From contig VZRN01002233.1 in assembly GCA_013397935.1 (NCBI GenBank), positions 62,001 through 126,000 of the forward strand: 64,000 bases of DNA, given 5' to 3'. This document shows positions 21,764-34,362 of the stretch, piece after piece. The notes under the pieces are model-generated. The model saw only the letters and a program-made list of their open reading frames with translations, ran no database searches and had not been told where the DNA came from. The translations under genes were made by a program, and so were the position numbers. How positions within the stretch are numbered: position 1 is the first letter of the stretch; each line of letters begins with the position of its first letter. This DNA comes from Dasyornis broadbenti. Lineage: Eukaryota; Chordata; Aves; Passeriformes; Dasyornithidae.

Positions 21764-24700
21764 TTTCAAGCCTAAGAAGCTGGATCTTGGAGCTCCTTGA
21801 GTTCGGGGGGGGAGGTTGCGCAGGTGTCAGATGGGTGGGTGGACAGATGGGTGGACATGGACAGTGCTGAACTGTGGGATGCGCCACTCCCATCAGATCC
21901 TCTACTTCTTTTTTCCCTGCTGACCCCAAAATATATGTCACTCTGTGTCTTCTCACACACACACACTCACAAAACCCCAAAACCTCTTGTCCTGGATTTC
22001 CAGGCACTGAAATAAGTCTGGAAAAGATTAAACCTCATTTCAAGGTCTCCTGGGTGGAGGAGTCACTCTCTCTGCCCTGAACCTTTCTGCTGTTAAGTTG
22101 TAAGTTGTGATCCTGAGAGCCCAATGCTTCCCTTGGCTGTGCTGGAGAGCCCTGCAGGTGCTGTCACATCCTGATGGTGCCACACGGCACTTTCCCATCC
22201 AAATCCGTTCACTGCTTTCATTACATCCTGTACAATTAAGCTCAAAAAATATAGAATGTTATCAAATTAGAATAATAGCCAAGGAAAGACGGAGGCATTT
22301 AGCTGGGAAATGGAAGCGTGAGCGTTACGGCCGAGCGGAGCACAGACAGGCCCGGCAGGAAATTGAGCTGAGCTTCAATCACTGTAATGACACCTTCTCC
22401 AGCCACACAGGGAGAGCAGGAGCTGCAGGGTGGAGCAGTCAGCTAATGGAGACCAGCTCTGAAAAATGGCCCTTGGTTATGGGCAAGACGAGGGATTATC
22501 TGGGGAATGTGGGCGAGGGAGTCGAGGGTCTTGGACTGCGAGCAGCTTTCCTTGTCCTTCCTCCGGCGTGCACAGACCTTGCCAGAGCTCAGCACCCCCC
22601 AAAAGCAAGGTCGTTCAAACACCAGTGTTTTATCATTCATGGAGCATCCTGGTGAGCATCCAGAACCAGACGAATTCCTGCAGGATGTGTCTCAGGAGCC
22701 CTGAGATGGGTGAGGAACAGAGATGGTGGCTGCATGCTCATCCCTGCAGCAGGAACAGCCAGCGGGCCTCGGGGTCACGCATCTCTTGGGTGTGAGCAGC
22801 TGCAGCAGCAGAAGGGGTGATGCTCTCAGCTCTGGGGGCTAAAAGGGGAAAGGTTCAGAACAATTTGAGTTGGTGTCACCATTGCACTGCTGACAGTGGC
22901 TGCTGTGTGTGGCTCAGGAAAACAGGGCACTGTGTAATTAGTGTGTGCAAGGAGGGCGATGTGGTTTCTGCTTATCGGAGATCTCTGGCCGAGCTGAGGT
23001 GATACACGTGGCGTTAGGGACAGGGGAGTATTTTTCTTTTAAATAACAGCACCTACATGTTTAATTTAGGTAGCACAATAACCATAAACCCTAGAAAGCA
23101 ATTCTTCATTTTAATAATTCATCTCCTCAAGTTTTACTGTGATTGATCAAAGATATTAAATTTAATAAGAGAATTTATCAAGGTTATCTGATGTCAAAAT
23201 AAAAGAGCACCGGGGCTGTGTTCCCTGGCCAGGGGACACTGTGTGTTTGTGCCTGTCCACGTTGTGTATCCAGGCACCATATAGGAGTGAGGGAGAACTG
23301 AGGTGATGCTGCTGCAGCTTCTGGAGAGAATCCTTCAGGAATGTGCTCTGGCTCCAGCTTCTCACCCAGCTCCTGGTGGAGGGGACAGAGCGTGTTGTTT
23401 CTGGGGCAAGGCTGGACCCCTGGGCGGTGCCATGCACCTGCCAGAGTGGAAAGTGCCTGCAGATCCATCAAGGAAAGGAATATCTCAGGGAAGGACAGGG
23501 AGAAAGCTCTGGCAGTGCTGGGGATGCTTGCAGGGATAAGGGCAGCAAGGAGCAGTCAGGAGCTCACCGAGGGCAGAGCGAGAGCCGGAGCTCCCCCCTG
23601 GCACTCAGCTCTGGATGGGAAGGAGAGCAAGAGCAGAAATCAGGATCTCTAATCGATGTCCCCAAGCACTGGCATTGACACCAGCACTTTGCATCCATCA
23701 CCCAATGCTGGTGGTGATTAACATCATTTTGCCTTCAATGCTGTAGGTGTGACTTGATTACGGAAGGGAAACCCCGCGACTTTAATGCAGTTATCAATCT
23801 GAATTACACTGAGCATTTTTAATCATGTGGCTCATTCAAGGAGGTTTTCTGTGCTGACTTTGGCATCGTCATCCTTCCTGTACTTCTAAAAACAACCCAA
23901 AAGGAAGAAACAAGCAGAGCCCACGTTTGCCTGCACACAGCTCTGCTCCCACCACCAGCCCAAGGCAGGAGGCGCTGGGCTGGGTGGCACTGGCAATGTC
24001 CCCATGCTGGGCAGAGCGGGTCCCTGCTGTGCTCCTGCCTACGCACTCAGCCCTGACCAGGAATTATTCTGGTCATGAAGAGGCCAAATTACATTTTATA
24101 TTTCTTATTAATGCTTCATCCTCTCCTTGAGCTGAAGGATAAGCTCCCTTTATGAACGAGGTTCAAGACCCGTCAAGAATTGTTCAGACAGGTCAAGCAG
24201 GAACTGATGTATTCAAATAATAACTGTAAAAAATGTACATTATGTGTATATTAAAGCCAGGATGGCCACAGTTCCTCTCACCCTTCTGCTCAGGAGCAAT
24301 TCTGTTTTGGAAAGTCACATCTTCCAGCCCAGGAGTAAAAAAACCCCTTAATTCGCCTCGCTACAATATTGAATTACCATTATACCGCTGAATAAATAAA
24401 GAATGTGGTTTCTGGAAATTCCCATAGATCACCATAAAATGCCTCATTATTGTTGATGTGGCTTATGACAGGGGCTATTAACAGGGAATGGAATCAATAA
24501 TGAGATGGAGTGCAGGGAACAGGCTGTGATGGGAACCATGGAGAAAGGTGGGTTTTAGGGGCAGGCAGGGGTGGGTGCCTGGGAGCTTCCCTCCTCTGCC
24601 ACCCTACATCCTCCAGTCACCAAAACCCCGCAGACAGCACCATCCATTGCTGGCAAGTGTGAGGTGACAGCAGGCTCTGGGCAAAGCTGCTTCTCCAGAG

Positions 24701-26099
24701 GCAGAAGGGGGAATTGGGGGCAGCCCCTGGGCACCATTGCCTGCTCATCCAGACAAAGCCAGAGCACGGCCCAAGGCTTCCCAGATGCAGGATGTTTTCC
24801 AAGGAAGCAGCCCTGCTGGCCAGAGAGGTGGACTCATTCATTTCAAAGACTAAAGTACATTCTGCTAATCAGGATTACAAAGAGCAGGGAAAAAGAAGCC
24901 AGCAACAACTCTGTCCTCTAAGTGCTGAGTTTGCCCTTGGACACAAAGAACAAATTGATAATTATTGTTCTAATTCTTTTCCCTGAAGGCCTGGCTAGAG
25001 AATTAAACCCCTGAGCTTTCTAGAGACTGAATACCCCAGTTTATAATTTGCTGCTTCCAAAAGCACATTGTCCTACAGCTTCCTGCTTGCTCCAATCTCG
25101 GCATCATCAGTGCCCACCACCCTCACTCCTTTTAAGGGGTCACAGGGAGCCCCTTCTAATTTTTTCTGTGTTATAATGAGTGAATAAACTCAGCTGGTGA
25201 TCCAGAGCATGTGGGAGCACAAAACCCCACAGCAGCATCGAGAGAGGAGCTGGGATGGGCACTGCAAGGGCAGGACGCTGGTGACACCAGGGAAGGACTG
25301 ACCTCAGCGAGTCACCAGCGGGCAACATTCCTGTTCCATGCCTTAAAAATCTCACGTTGGGAGTTATTCCTAGACCCACCACTCTTGTAGAGGGGGGAAC
25401 CAGGTGCCATAAAGCCCACCCAGCCCAGGGGGGCTTGACATTCCCTAGGTGCCAACAGCACCTCAGGGTGCTTGGGCATGGTGTGGCAACCCTGCCCAGA
25501 ACATTTCTTATGCTGGCAAAGGGAAATGCTGCTGAAACACGTTTGCTTTTCATGTTGAAAGAGAAGCCCCGATGTGTGAATTAAGACTGGCTTAAAATCT
25601 AGGGAACACAAACAGTGAGGTGGCAAAGCACCCATGGCTGAGTGACAGCGAGGACAGCCCCATCCATCTCCAGTCTCAGCCCCTAAAACCCGATTGGGGG
25701 TGTTAAAAAACAGTAGATTTGAAAGATATGCAGAGTCCAATATTATTTAAAGCCTCATAAGTCAGTAATAGTGCTTTAAAATCATTCCTAAATCTTGCCA
25801 GCAGCTGGGGCATGTTGGTTTGAGGCTGGGAGAGGATGAGCTGCATTTGTTGTGCTCTGAGCAGGGATAGCAGGGAGCAGAGAGGGTGGTCAGTGCCTGG
25901 CAGCACCAGGGTGGGAAAGAAAGAGAAATCTGAGACCCCGTGGGCAGCTCCTGCTCCGTGTGGGCCAGGCTGTGTTGGTGCTGGCAGCGGATGCCGATGT
26001 GTGGTGGTGACGTGTCCTAGCTCCTCGGCACCCTCTGGCAGAAGCGTGTCCAGCTGGGTGTTCCCACTGGCTGTGACCGTGCCCTTGTGCTGAGCCATG

Positions 26100-26450
26100 G
26101 ACTCACAGGGACAAACTCATTTTCCTCTGGGCTTCAGAGCGCTGCCACCGCCGGGCCCATCACCGCGGTGCCGCGCGGCAACTCGGCTATTTATAGCCTG
26201 GAAAGGATGTCAAGCGCCTCGGAGACAAGGGACAACGTCTGGGGATGGAAACAATACGAGTGCATTATGCGGCCTCCCTGGCAGCCAAAGTCATCTCTCC
26301 TCCTGGGGACTGAGGGCAGCAGCTCCTCGCGCTGCGCCCGCTGGCGCTGCGGTGCTGGCGAGGACCGGCACGCGCGGCACAGGACGCGGCACGGAGCCAG
26401 GCGGCTGTCAGGATCCTCACCGCCGCGACTCGCTCGTCACAACGTGGGCT
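26100..26450. promoter_or_regulatory. CpG-rich patch with MEF2-type site, candidate orphan regulatory island
   Basis: CpG dinucleotides are dense here (CCGCCGGG, CACCGCGGTGCCGCGCGGC, GGCACGCGCGGC) compared with the CpG-poor flanks. Inside is CTATTTATAG near 26187, a perfect palindromic MEF2-type word that also resembles a TATA element. No coding exon or repeat explains the patch. It may be a distal enhancer or the start of an unannotated non-coding RNA. Confidence 0.4.
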
Positions 26451-27014
26451 GGAGATGGGAGATCTGTTTTTCCTGGTTAATAAGGTTTATTTTTGTTCTG
26501 AATGAATAATACATGATTAGTGTCAAAATAAATTACAGTCCTTCCATTATAAACCACTTTGCTGTTCTGTATCTTCTCCTCTCCCTGTCTTTCTGTTTCT
26601 TTCAACTATCTTTCTTTCTCTTTGGCTTCTTCTCTCTCTTTAAAGCTCCCTCTTCCTCTTGTCACCGTCACACCATTTATTTCACAGCAGCAGAACAGAA
26701 TATAAATGCACTGCCTTAGGGCTCGTCGAAGTTAAGCGCATGTTGCGTGAGGAAGCGCTGATTGGCCTAAATTATGTAAGAGCAACCCGAAGCTGCTGGG
26801 AATTCACTCCTTTGATAGAAACAATAACAATTTCAAGATTTAAATGCCTGCATTTTCCAGCCGCACTGGGGTCCCGGGCTAAGGTGGGGAGCAGGGCTGG
26901 GTGCTCTCTCCCACATGGAGCCTCTCCAAGAGCTGGGTCCCCCGGGGTTGGAAGTTCAAGCGCACATGCGGCTCTGATGACATCTTTGAAGCATCCCTGG
27001 ATCTGCCCTTTGAT

Positions 27015-27345
27015 AGAATAACAGGATCACAGAATGGTTTGGGTTGGAAGGGACCTTAAAGATCATCCACCCCCTGACATGGGCAGGGACTCCTCCCACT
27101 TGGCCAGGCTGCTCTAAGCCTTGTCCAGTCTGACCTTGGACACTTCCAGGGCTGAGGTAGCCACAGATCTTCTGGGCAGCCTGTGCCAGGGCCTCATCTC
27201 CCTCACAGGGAAGAATTTCTTCCATATATCTAACTGAAATTTCACCTCTTTCAGTTTGAAGCCATTCCCCTTTGTCCTGTGATTCCAGGTTCCTGGAAAT
27301 AACGTCTCTCTGTCTTTTCTGTATGTTCCCATCAAGCACTGGAGG
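27015..27345 (-). mobile_element. CR1 LINE 3' fragment, about 330 bp
   Basis: The plus strand shows GATCACAGAATGGTTTGGG, then GGAAGGGACCTTAAAGATCA and 'GAAGAATTTCTTCC', followed by 'TTTGAAGCCATTCCCC'. This is the standard antisense CR1 3' end and untranslated region, well preserved. Confidence 0.93.
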
Positions 27346-30144
27346 CACTGCTGCCACTTGCACCCCCACAGACCTTCACACCATTTGGGGTACAGAAAAT
27401 CTGTCTGGAGATGAGGGGACACACATCCCCTCCCTGGAGCACACCATCATCCACCAGCAAGGTGCCGTCAGCCGCCTGTGCACCAGGACCACTGAGGAAG
27501 GAGGGAGATTTGCCCTCCCCCTCAGCAGAGTCAGGATATGGCAGGCTTCAACCAGAGCTTGATCACTTGGGCAGCTCCAAGATGTATAATTTAACAGAGG
27601 ATATTCCATTGCAAACTCCTTGCTAAGATGCCTGGAGCTTGTGACTCAGGTACTTCAGGCTCTGAGGTGGAATTGCTGCATTTCCCGCCTGTCACTGAAG
27701 AGCCAAGTGGCCGTATTTTTCTTTATTCAGTCATTACAAAAAGAAGCAGCTTCATAAAATATTTATATTTCTAAAAATAATTGATTTCCTTTTAAGATCC
27801 TTGAAGTGAAACCTTAGGGTGGTGTAAGATCTGTCCCGGTCACATTCCAAAGAGAACAAACCATAATGAAACTGCTGGCACAGCCACTTCAGAGGGAGGA
27901 CCGACGGCTTTATTTAATTACTTTATACAATCCAGGCTCTACTTCTCAGCCTCAAACAATGAGAAATGATCAGAATCTCTGCAAGGACCCAGCTCAAGGC
28001 TGGTGCACAAGGCTGCTGTGGTTCTTGATGGAGGTGCTGAGGCACATGGGGCTTCAGCTGCTTGGGAACGGTGGGAGAAGGGGAACGGCAGCTTGAGAAT
28101 TTGGAAGTCTAAGGGGTCCTGGGAACCTGAGCCCAGCCAGGTGGAGCATCGAGGTGGGAACACCCATGTGTTAACTTGCTCCAGGAAAAAAGAAAAAAAG
28201 ATGGGTCCTTTTGGGTGCTCTGAAGTTCCTTTAATTTTTCCCAGTTCTCCCACCTTTAGGCACTGACTGGCACATGGCTGGGCAGCAGGTGCTGATTGCA
28301 GCATCTGTAGGAGCAGGACACCACACAAACCCTGCATTACAGAGATTTTCTCTGCCAAGGTTGGGTTTGTATGAGTTGGCCTCACTTCGCTTTGCCCACA
28401 CCAACACAGCCGGAACAGCCCTGCCCCAGTGAGGGCAATTCCTGCCTGCTGTATGTGGAAAACTGTGGGATTCAGAAGACCGCCGAGGTAAAAAGAGATG
28501 GGAGCAGGCTCACTGTGAGGCTGAGAGGCCTGGCCTTGCTCTCCATCATTTCACCATGAACTTGCTTTCACCGGAAGGTTTTCCAAACAAACGCTCACTC
28601 ACACCCCAGGGCAGGCGCCCTTGGTCTTTTGTTCTCCATAAAATGAGGCACATTGCGACCTCTCCCAAAGGGGAAAGACAATCTCAGTTTGATAAATTCC
28701 AGGGAACAATGCGCATCTCATTCCGGTTTATTACCCTTGTCAGAAGGTTACAGAAATGCTCGCTCAGATTATGGTGCTTAACCCACTGCCAGCCCCAGCC
28801 ATAAATCCCAGCTGCTGCCTGTGCCGGTACCTGGGGCAGGGTTTGGGCATCAGGTGAATCTTTGGAGCATTGAGAAGCCTGAGCCAGTGGGTCAGAAACC
28901 CACTTCTGTTTTAACCTCACTCATCACAGTAAATCTCCTTTAGGGCATGAGGATACCAGAGCCAACTCTTTTTTTACGTGCATGGTATTTCTGCCTCCAT
29001 GAGGTACAAACCCAGCCAGGGAAACATCTCCCGCGTTGATTTGTGCCAACAGCTGAGTCATTTAACTGGTGGGATTTATACAGGCAGGGACAAATTGGAC
29101 ACCTGCGCTGAGAAAGCGGAGTTCAAGCCAAAATAAAAATCAGCCCCCGATTGTTCGGAGGTGGCTCTGCTATTATCCATCAAGGGCATTGTCTTCCGGG
29201 AGACAATTCCTGCTCTGAGCTCGTCCCCACATCGTCTCTCAGAAATTCTTGTCCATTGTTCGAGATGACGACATGTACATAATAATCCTGTAAATTCCAG
29301 CGTGTTTCAGCTTTGCTGTTTAAGCACCAGCAGCCGGTGAGGGATGAAGGTTTAGCACACGGGTGTTATCTAATGTAAAGCTCTTGCTGCCGTGGAATCG
29401 GGAGGCAGATGGTTCCCAAGCTGCAGACGGCCGTGGACTCGGCTGTGCTCCTGGATGGCTCTTTTTGAGGATGGCTGCACTGGGGTGTCGGGCAGGAGAT
29501 GAAAGGTGCCACAGACCGAGTCCTGTTCAGAAAAAAATAAAATATAAGGGCAGAGAGTGGTGGCCACGGGCTCTGATTTCCCCCACAGCAGCAGAAATGG
29601 GCTGAGCAGGCTGGAGGATCCTGTGTGGGGCAGGAGCTGCTGGTGCTGGGGGAGTTGGGGTCTCCGGGATCTTGTGCTTCCAACCCACAATGGCTCCAGC
29701 CTGGGCTCCTCACACCAGGGCTCCTCGCTTCCCTTTTAATCAAACTTCAAACCCAGGGTAACGACTTAAAAATCCGCAAAGGAAGCAGCCAAGGGAGACA
29801 TAAGGGCTTGTTTGATCTTTTTCTGAAAGGAGAGTAGGAATCAATTCCAAACAGCAAATGTATAAGGACAGTGCTGGAAGGAAAAGCCAGAACAGAGCTG
29901 GGACCAGTCACACATGGGGAGTTTGTGCTCCCAGGACACATTAGGCACCTCGAGGGCAGCAGCCAAGCAGGTGGCGTGACCAGGCGGCAACTTCAGCACT
30001 CATTTCTCTTTGGATTGCATGTGCAGACAGGGAAAGCTGTGAGGACGAGGCCAAGTACCCTGTCTGGGGTGGGGGCTTTGCCTGCTGGCAGGCATGTCCA
30101 CACCACAGCCTTCCCAAAGCTGCTTCAGCAGGAGCTGGGGCTGT

Positions 30145-30221
30145 GTGGAGGAGGAGGAGGCGAAGGAACAGGAGGAGGAGGAAAAGGAGGAGGAGAAGGT
30201 GGAGGAGGAGGAGGAGGAGAG
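30145..30221. repeat. GGA/GAG purine tract
   Basis: An imperfect GGA trinucleotide array of about 77 bases with AAG and CGA interruptions. Frames through it give glutamate- or serine/proline-rich strings that are repeat translations, not proteins. Confidence 0.9.
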
Positions 30222-33200
30222 TAAAGCCCACGCAGTGTTGATTCTGGCTGGCACACGGGTGCTGCGGGCGTGGGGCTGGCAGGGAAGCAGTGCCAGCCCC
30301 CCTGGCTGTCCTGAAGACACATCCCCTGGGAACTCCTCGCCAGCGCTCCCGTCTCCACCAGCACGAGCCTCCAGTGCTGCCTGGGGTGGTGCTTTTCAGT
30401 GCCAGCATTTAGAAGAATGAAATCTAAAAGCTGGCAAGAGACATGAAGGGAAGTCGCTGCCTCCAACAATAACGGCATATTTCAGGAGCCGAATTGAGTG
30501 TGACCCTTCCTATGCAGCAGGTCAGCAAACAAAGCAGGGGATTAATTGCTGCTGTCGATACATATCTCAGCAGCATCCAAACATTTATAACTGTGAGTTA
30601 GCACTGTGGTCACGCTGCTGGAGCTGGCGTGTCCAGGCCTGGCACTGGTGGCTTCTCCCGCTGCTCTCAGGGACGTTGTCTGGGTCACTCCACTCTGCTT
30701 CCAGCCCCATGCTGCACAGTGCTCTGGGCTACTTCCAGAGCCAGACATGCTCAAAACAGGGTTTCCCCAAGCAGTTTTTGGCCCTGGACAGTCCTCCCTG
30801 CTCACTGCATGCCCACAGCCCACAGCTCCTGGGTAGCTGTCCCCGTGTCACCCTGCTAATGACAAGGCTTTCAGGAGGGGGTGGCTAATAATCGCAGCAC
30901 GCTGTTTCTCACGTTCTCCTCGGCTGGCAAACTCTGCCAGCAGCCTCAGCCGCTACGTCAGAAGCAGGAAAAGAGCAGAGATGGCTCAGCTGTGTGCTCC
31001 GAGTGGAGCTGTGGGCTGGGGAACAAGGACACTCCGGAGAGCACGGAGGGGAGCCGGGGGCTGAGCTGGCAGAGCCGGGCTCTGCTACACTGGCAGCCCA
31101 TTCCCATCCTCATCCCTGTCACTGTGAGACTTGGCAGGGACAGGGACAGCAGGGAGCCCCGGGATGGGGCTGCATCCTTCAGGGGGGCTGCACCCTGGAG
31201 TGGGGCTGCATCTTGGAGAGAGGCTGGAGGCTTCAGGAGACCATGCTGCTTCCCTTTTTTATTTTAATTCTGCACCTGAGATTGTATCGCTAATAGAGCC
31301 AAACAGTATTGAACTGGAAATGCTGTTTAATTATTTTTTTAAAAATAGACCAAGGAATGGCAGTAAATAGAAATACTAGTGAACACGGAGTGCGGCGCCA
31401 GTCTCACAGCAACAAATGGGGCCCCGCTCTCAGGGCAAGTCAGCTGTGACTCCATCGAGCCACTCGGCTGCAAATTATTCCTGTCCTCTGGTGACCGTCA
31501 TCAAGAAATCACGAGCCCTTCTGCTCCTGAAAGAGCTCATAGATGGCTAGAATGACCTGTTTGTATTCATGTATTCAGCGCAGGGATTACTAATTAATAC
31601 GCTTTATTGGTTTTGTTAAAATCACCTGGGCTAATTTTAGGGGGGATTTCGGCAATATCGTTGCATTAAGGGCAAATAACCTGGAACTAAGGGATTGGTT
31701 TTGTGAATGTGGATATTAATGTTTCTCCTGGAGCAGCGCTGTGGCGGGGAGGGGAGGCATTAATGGTCCCATTATGCTGTATTACACAAATGGCATGTTG
31801 CCCTCATGGAGGGGATTTAACAGCTTGGTGCAATAACAGGCTAAAAGCTGGCAAGGGTAAGATAATGGACTGTAAAAAATATATGTTTATTGACACTTTT
31901 CCTTGCTGTTTGGATTTCTGCAGGGTGAATCTCCTTGGTGTGCCACATGATGCTGTGTGGGAAGATGCCAGCACAGGATAAGACTCTCCTCCAGTGGCTG
32001 GGGCAGGTGGGAAGGGGCCTGGCACTCGGCCCCTCTGAGCTGCACTTGCCAGGCATGATCCAGCAGGGAAGACCCAGCAAACTTCCCCATGTGAGAGTTC
32101 ATTGCCACACTGGGTGCTACAATGAGCTCCCCACTGATGTCAGATGGATGCACCCCCCAAACTGAGGGGCACAGCTCAGCCCCCTGCACCTGCGCATGAG
32201 GGATGCTCTCCTGTTTCCCACAGGAAGGGCAGGTCCTGATGCCATTTCCCTCTGCCTGGCACACCCAGGGAGGTGGGCAGCAGCCCCAGCCCTGTCGGCA
32301 GCCAAAATCTGGCCGGCCCCTGCCTGCAAGCACCAGCTGATGCTGAGGAGAGGCAACCTCGGGAACGTGTGCAGTGAGCGTTCCAGCACAGGCTTTAAAC
32401 ACTAACTTAGTGAAGAGGCTGTGACACTGCTGGCTCCAGGTCCTCAGAGCCACTTGATCATCTCCTTGCCAAAACACGGAGCCTCCCAAATCACACCGCT
32501 GTGGGCGAGGAGATAAAATCCCCGCTAAAGATGTCACAATCTGGAATTGTCTCTTCTGTGCTGCACAATGAGATGTCACAACTTGGCCTCTGAAGCCCAA
32601 GACGCATTTTCCAGACTTATCCAGAATGCAGTTTTGTTTAAAGCCTGGGTGCCTGGGCTGCATTCCCAGGGTGCCTTTCCTAACCCATCCATGGAGCCTT
32701 CCATCACTGAAGGTCCAACTGCAGACAAGAGTGTGTTTGTCTTCAGCTTCTGAACATGGGGTTACAAGGGAAAGAAATAATTCAGCTGCTTCCCCAAGAA
32801 CAAAAATGCTCTCCCAGGCCTCCCCTGGTCATGACAGCTCTGGTCCCAGGGCTGGTAGCTGTGGTGGAGCACCAGAGCTGCCCAGAGCTGTGCAGTGTGA
32901 TACAAACCAAGGAGTGGGAGATGTCTGTGGAGACCCAGACAGTCAGTGATACGGCACTTGAGATGATTGTTCTGCCTGGAATCTCATGCATGGGTAATTA
33001 TTACTCTCCTAATTCCATTATTCACAGTTGTGATAGGTGGTTTCACCTCTATTTCTCTCTCTCACACAAACCCCTCATTAGCATTCCCTGCAGTGAGAGT
33101 ATTCCCCACCCTGCAGCCAAAACAAGCTGGGAGCAGGTTGGTGCACAAGATCACCATGTCACAGTTACCCTTCTGTGGCTCCCATCTCCCAGCCCTGCTC

Positions 33201-33690
33201 TGGAGACAAAAGTGGTGTCATTGGAGGGCAGGGCAGGGCCATGGTGCAGCTGTGGGACATGTGTCCCTTCCCGGGGAACCAGCAGCTCCCCTCCACCTGT
33301 CACAGCTCCCTGCTCCAGACCACACCCAGCCATCCATCTTGGAGTGTTTGATCTGCTTCCAAAAAAAAAAGTAAAAAAAGGAAAACTTCCACTTAGCCTT
33401 TCTCATGATCCATAAAACCCTGCTGGAGGCTGAGACAGCTGCTGAAATAAAAAAGTTACATTAGGGAAGGAGAACTTATTGCAGCTGCATGGGATGCCTG
33501 AGACTATGAATGTCTGGGACTATGCAAGTGCTGGGCTGCTACTGCTGAAATGAAACACTGCTGTTGCTTCTGCCATTCCCAGATGTGGTCCCAGAACGTC
33601 ATGCACCAGCAGGGCTGGGTGTCTTGGCACTGCATTGGCACCCACAGGTTTCTGACTCCCTAGCTGGGATGTCCGGTGCTGTTGATAAAG

Positions 33691-33740
33691 AATGACAGAA
33701 TCATTTATGTTGGAAAATTCATCCACGATCATTGAGGCTT
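33691..33740 (-). mobile_element. Possible CR1 terminal scrap
   Basis: GACAGAATCATTTATGTTGGAAAA followed by a GATCAT word resembles the antisense 3' end of some CR1 subfamilies. It is too short and diverged to be sure. Confidence 0.35.
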
Positions 33741-34170
33741 TGCCCCAGCTGGAAGAGAATGGGGAAATAGTGGCTGTGAGGCGGCTGAAGAATCCTGCCA
33801 CCCACCTAAGTGGGCTGGAGGTGAGGCTGGGCAGGCTACATGCAGCTCAGAAAAAGTCCCTGCAGCCGCCCCTTTTCAAACTGGGGAAGTCAGCAGTCCC
33901 CAGACTCACATTCATGATCCATCACTTTGTTTTGCCTCCTGGCAACTGCAGAAAGGGGAGGCATAAAGAGGGCGAGTGGAAGACTAATTGCAGCTACACC
34001 TGGGGACCTTGGGCGCTGCAGGTATTTCAGATGGAAAAAAGTAATTTTCAAAAGCAAATTGGTAACTGGCTCCTTAATGTCATCCTTCAGCTGCAGAAAG
34101 CACAGCGACCTGTGGTGACGCCTCGGCATGGTGTGCCAGGCAGGGAGCAGCACAAGCCCATGCAGCAGGG

Positions 34171-34244
34171 CAGGACCAGGACCAGGATCAGGATCAGGAT
34201 CAGGATCAGGATCAGGATCAGGATCAGGATCAGGACCAGGACAG
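34171..34244. repeat. AGGATC/AGGACC hexanucleotide array, about 12 units
   Basis: About nine near-perfect AGGATC units are flanked by AGGACC variants on both sides. On the plus strand it makes an Arg-Ile string and on the minus strand a Pro-Asp string inside long spurious frames. It ends about 100 bases before an X-box palindrome. Confidence 0.95.
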
Positions 34245-34346
34245 GGTCCTGCCATGACTGTGGCCCCCATGGTGAAGCTCGCAGGGGGCTCCTGACGCTC
34301 GAGGAGGCGTCGATGCAACTGTTTAACAGCAGTGTTTAAGAAGAGG

Positions 34347-34362
34347 AGTTGCCATGGCAACT
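34347..34362. promoter_or_regulatory. Perfect 16-bp palindrome, RFX X-box
   Basis: AGTTGCCATGGCAACT is self-complementary over 16 bases and contains GTTGCCATGGCAAC, the ideal full X-box bound by RFX factors. A GC-rich stretch follows, with a splice-donor-like GCCGTGAGT near 34406-34414. That combination resembles a small promoter with a first exon. No downstream coding exon was recognised, so the target is unknown. Confidence 0.5.

Larger units (their letters stand above)
20717..27014. other. Intergenic sequence, no gene recognised
   Basis: No frame looks coding. It contains a poly-G run with an adjacent ambiguous base (21733-21763), a short CA run at about 21953-21967, AT-rich unique blocks near 23020-23170 and 24330-24500, and a CpG-rich patch at 26100-26450 described separately. 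Confidence 0.6.

Noticed and set aside
26715..26770. Short resemblance to a 5S rRNA internal region (GTCGAAGTTAAGCGC)
   Set aside because: Only a dozen bases are similar; the conserved 5S boxes and overall fold are missing.
30094..30420. Glu-rich frame that could look like an acidic nuclear protein
   Set aside because: The acidic part is the GGA/GAG tract; nothing outside the tract supports a gene.
31887..32663. Longest gap-free open frame in the desert, 258 codons, minus strand
   Set aside because: Ordinary composition, no recognisable domain, other frames open over the same stretch, and no promoter or poly-A layout. Length alone is not enough in GC-rich DNA.
33692..34339. 215-codon plus-strand frame containing an Arg-Ile string
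   Set aside because: Much of its length is the AGGATC hexamer array, and the rest has no homology. The opposite strand is equally open with Pro-Asp.
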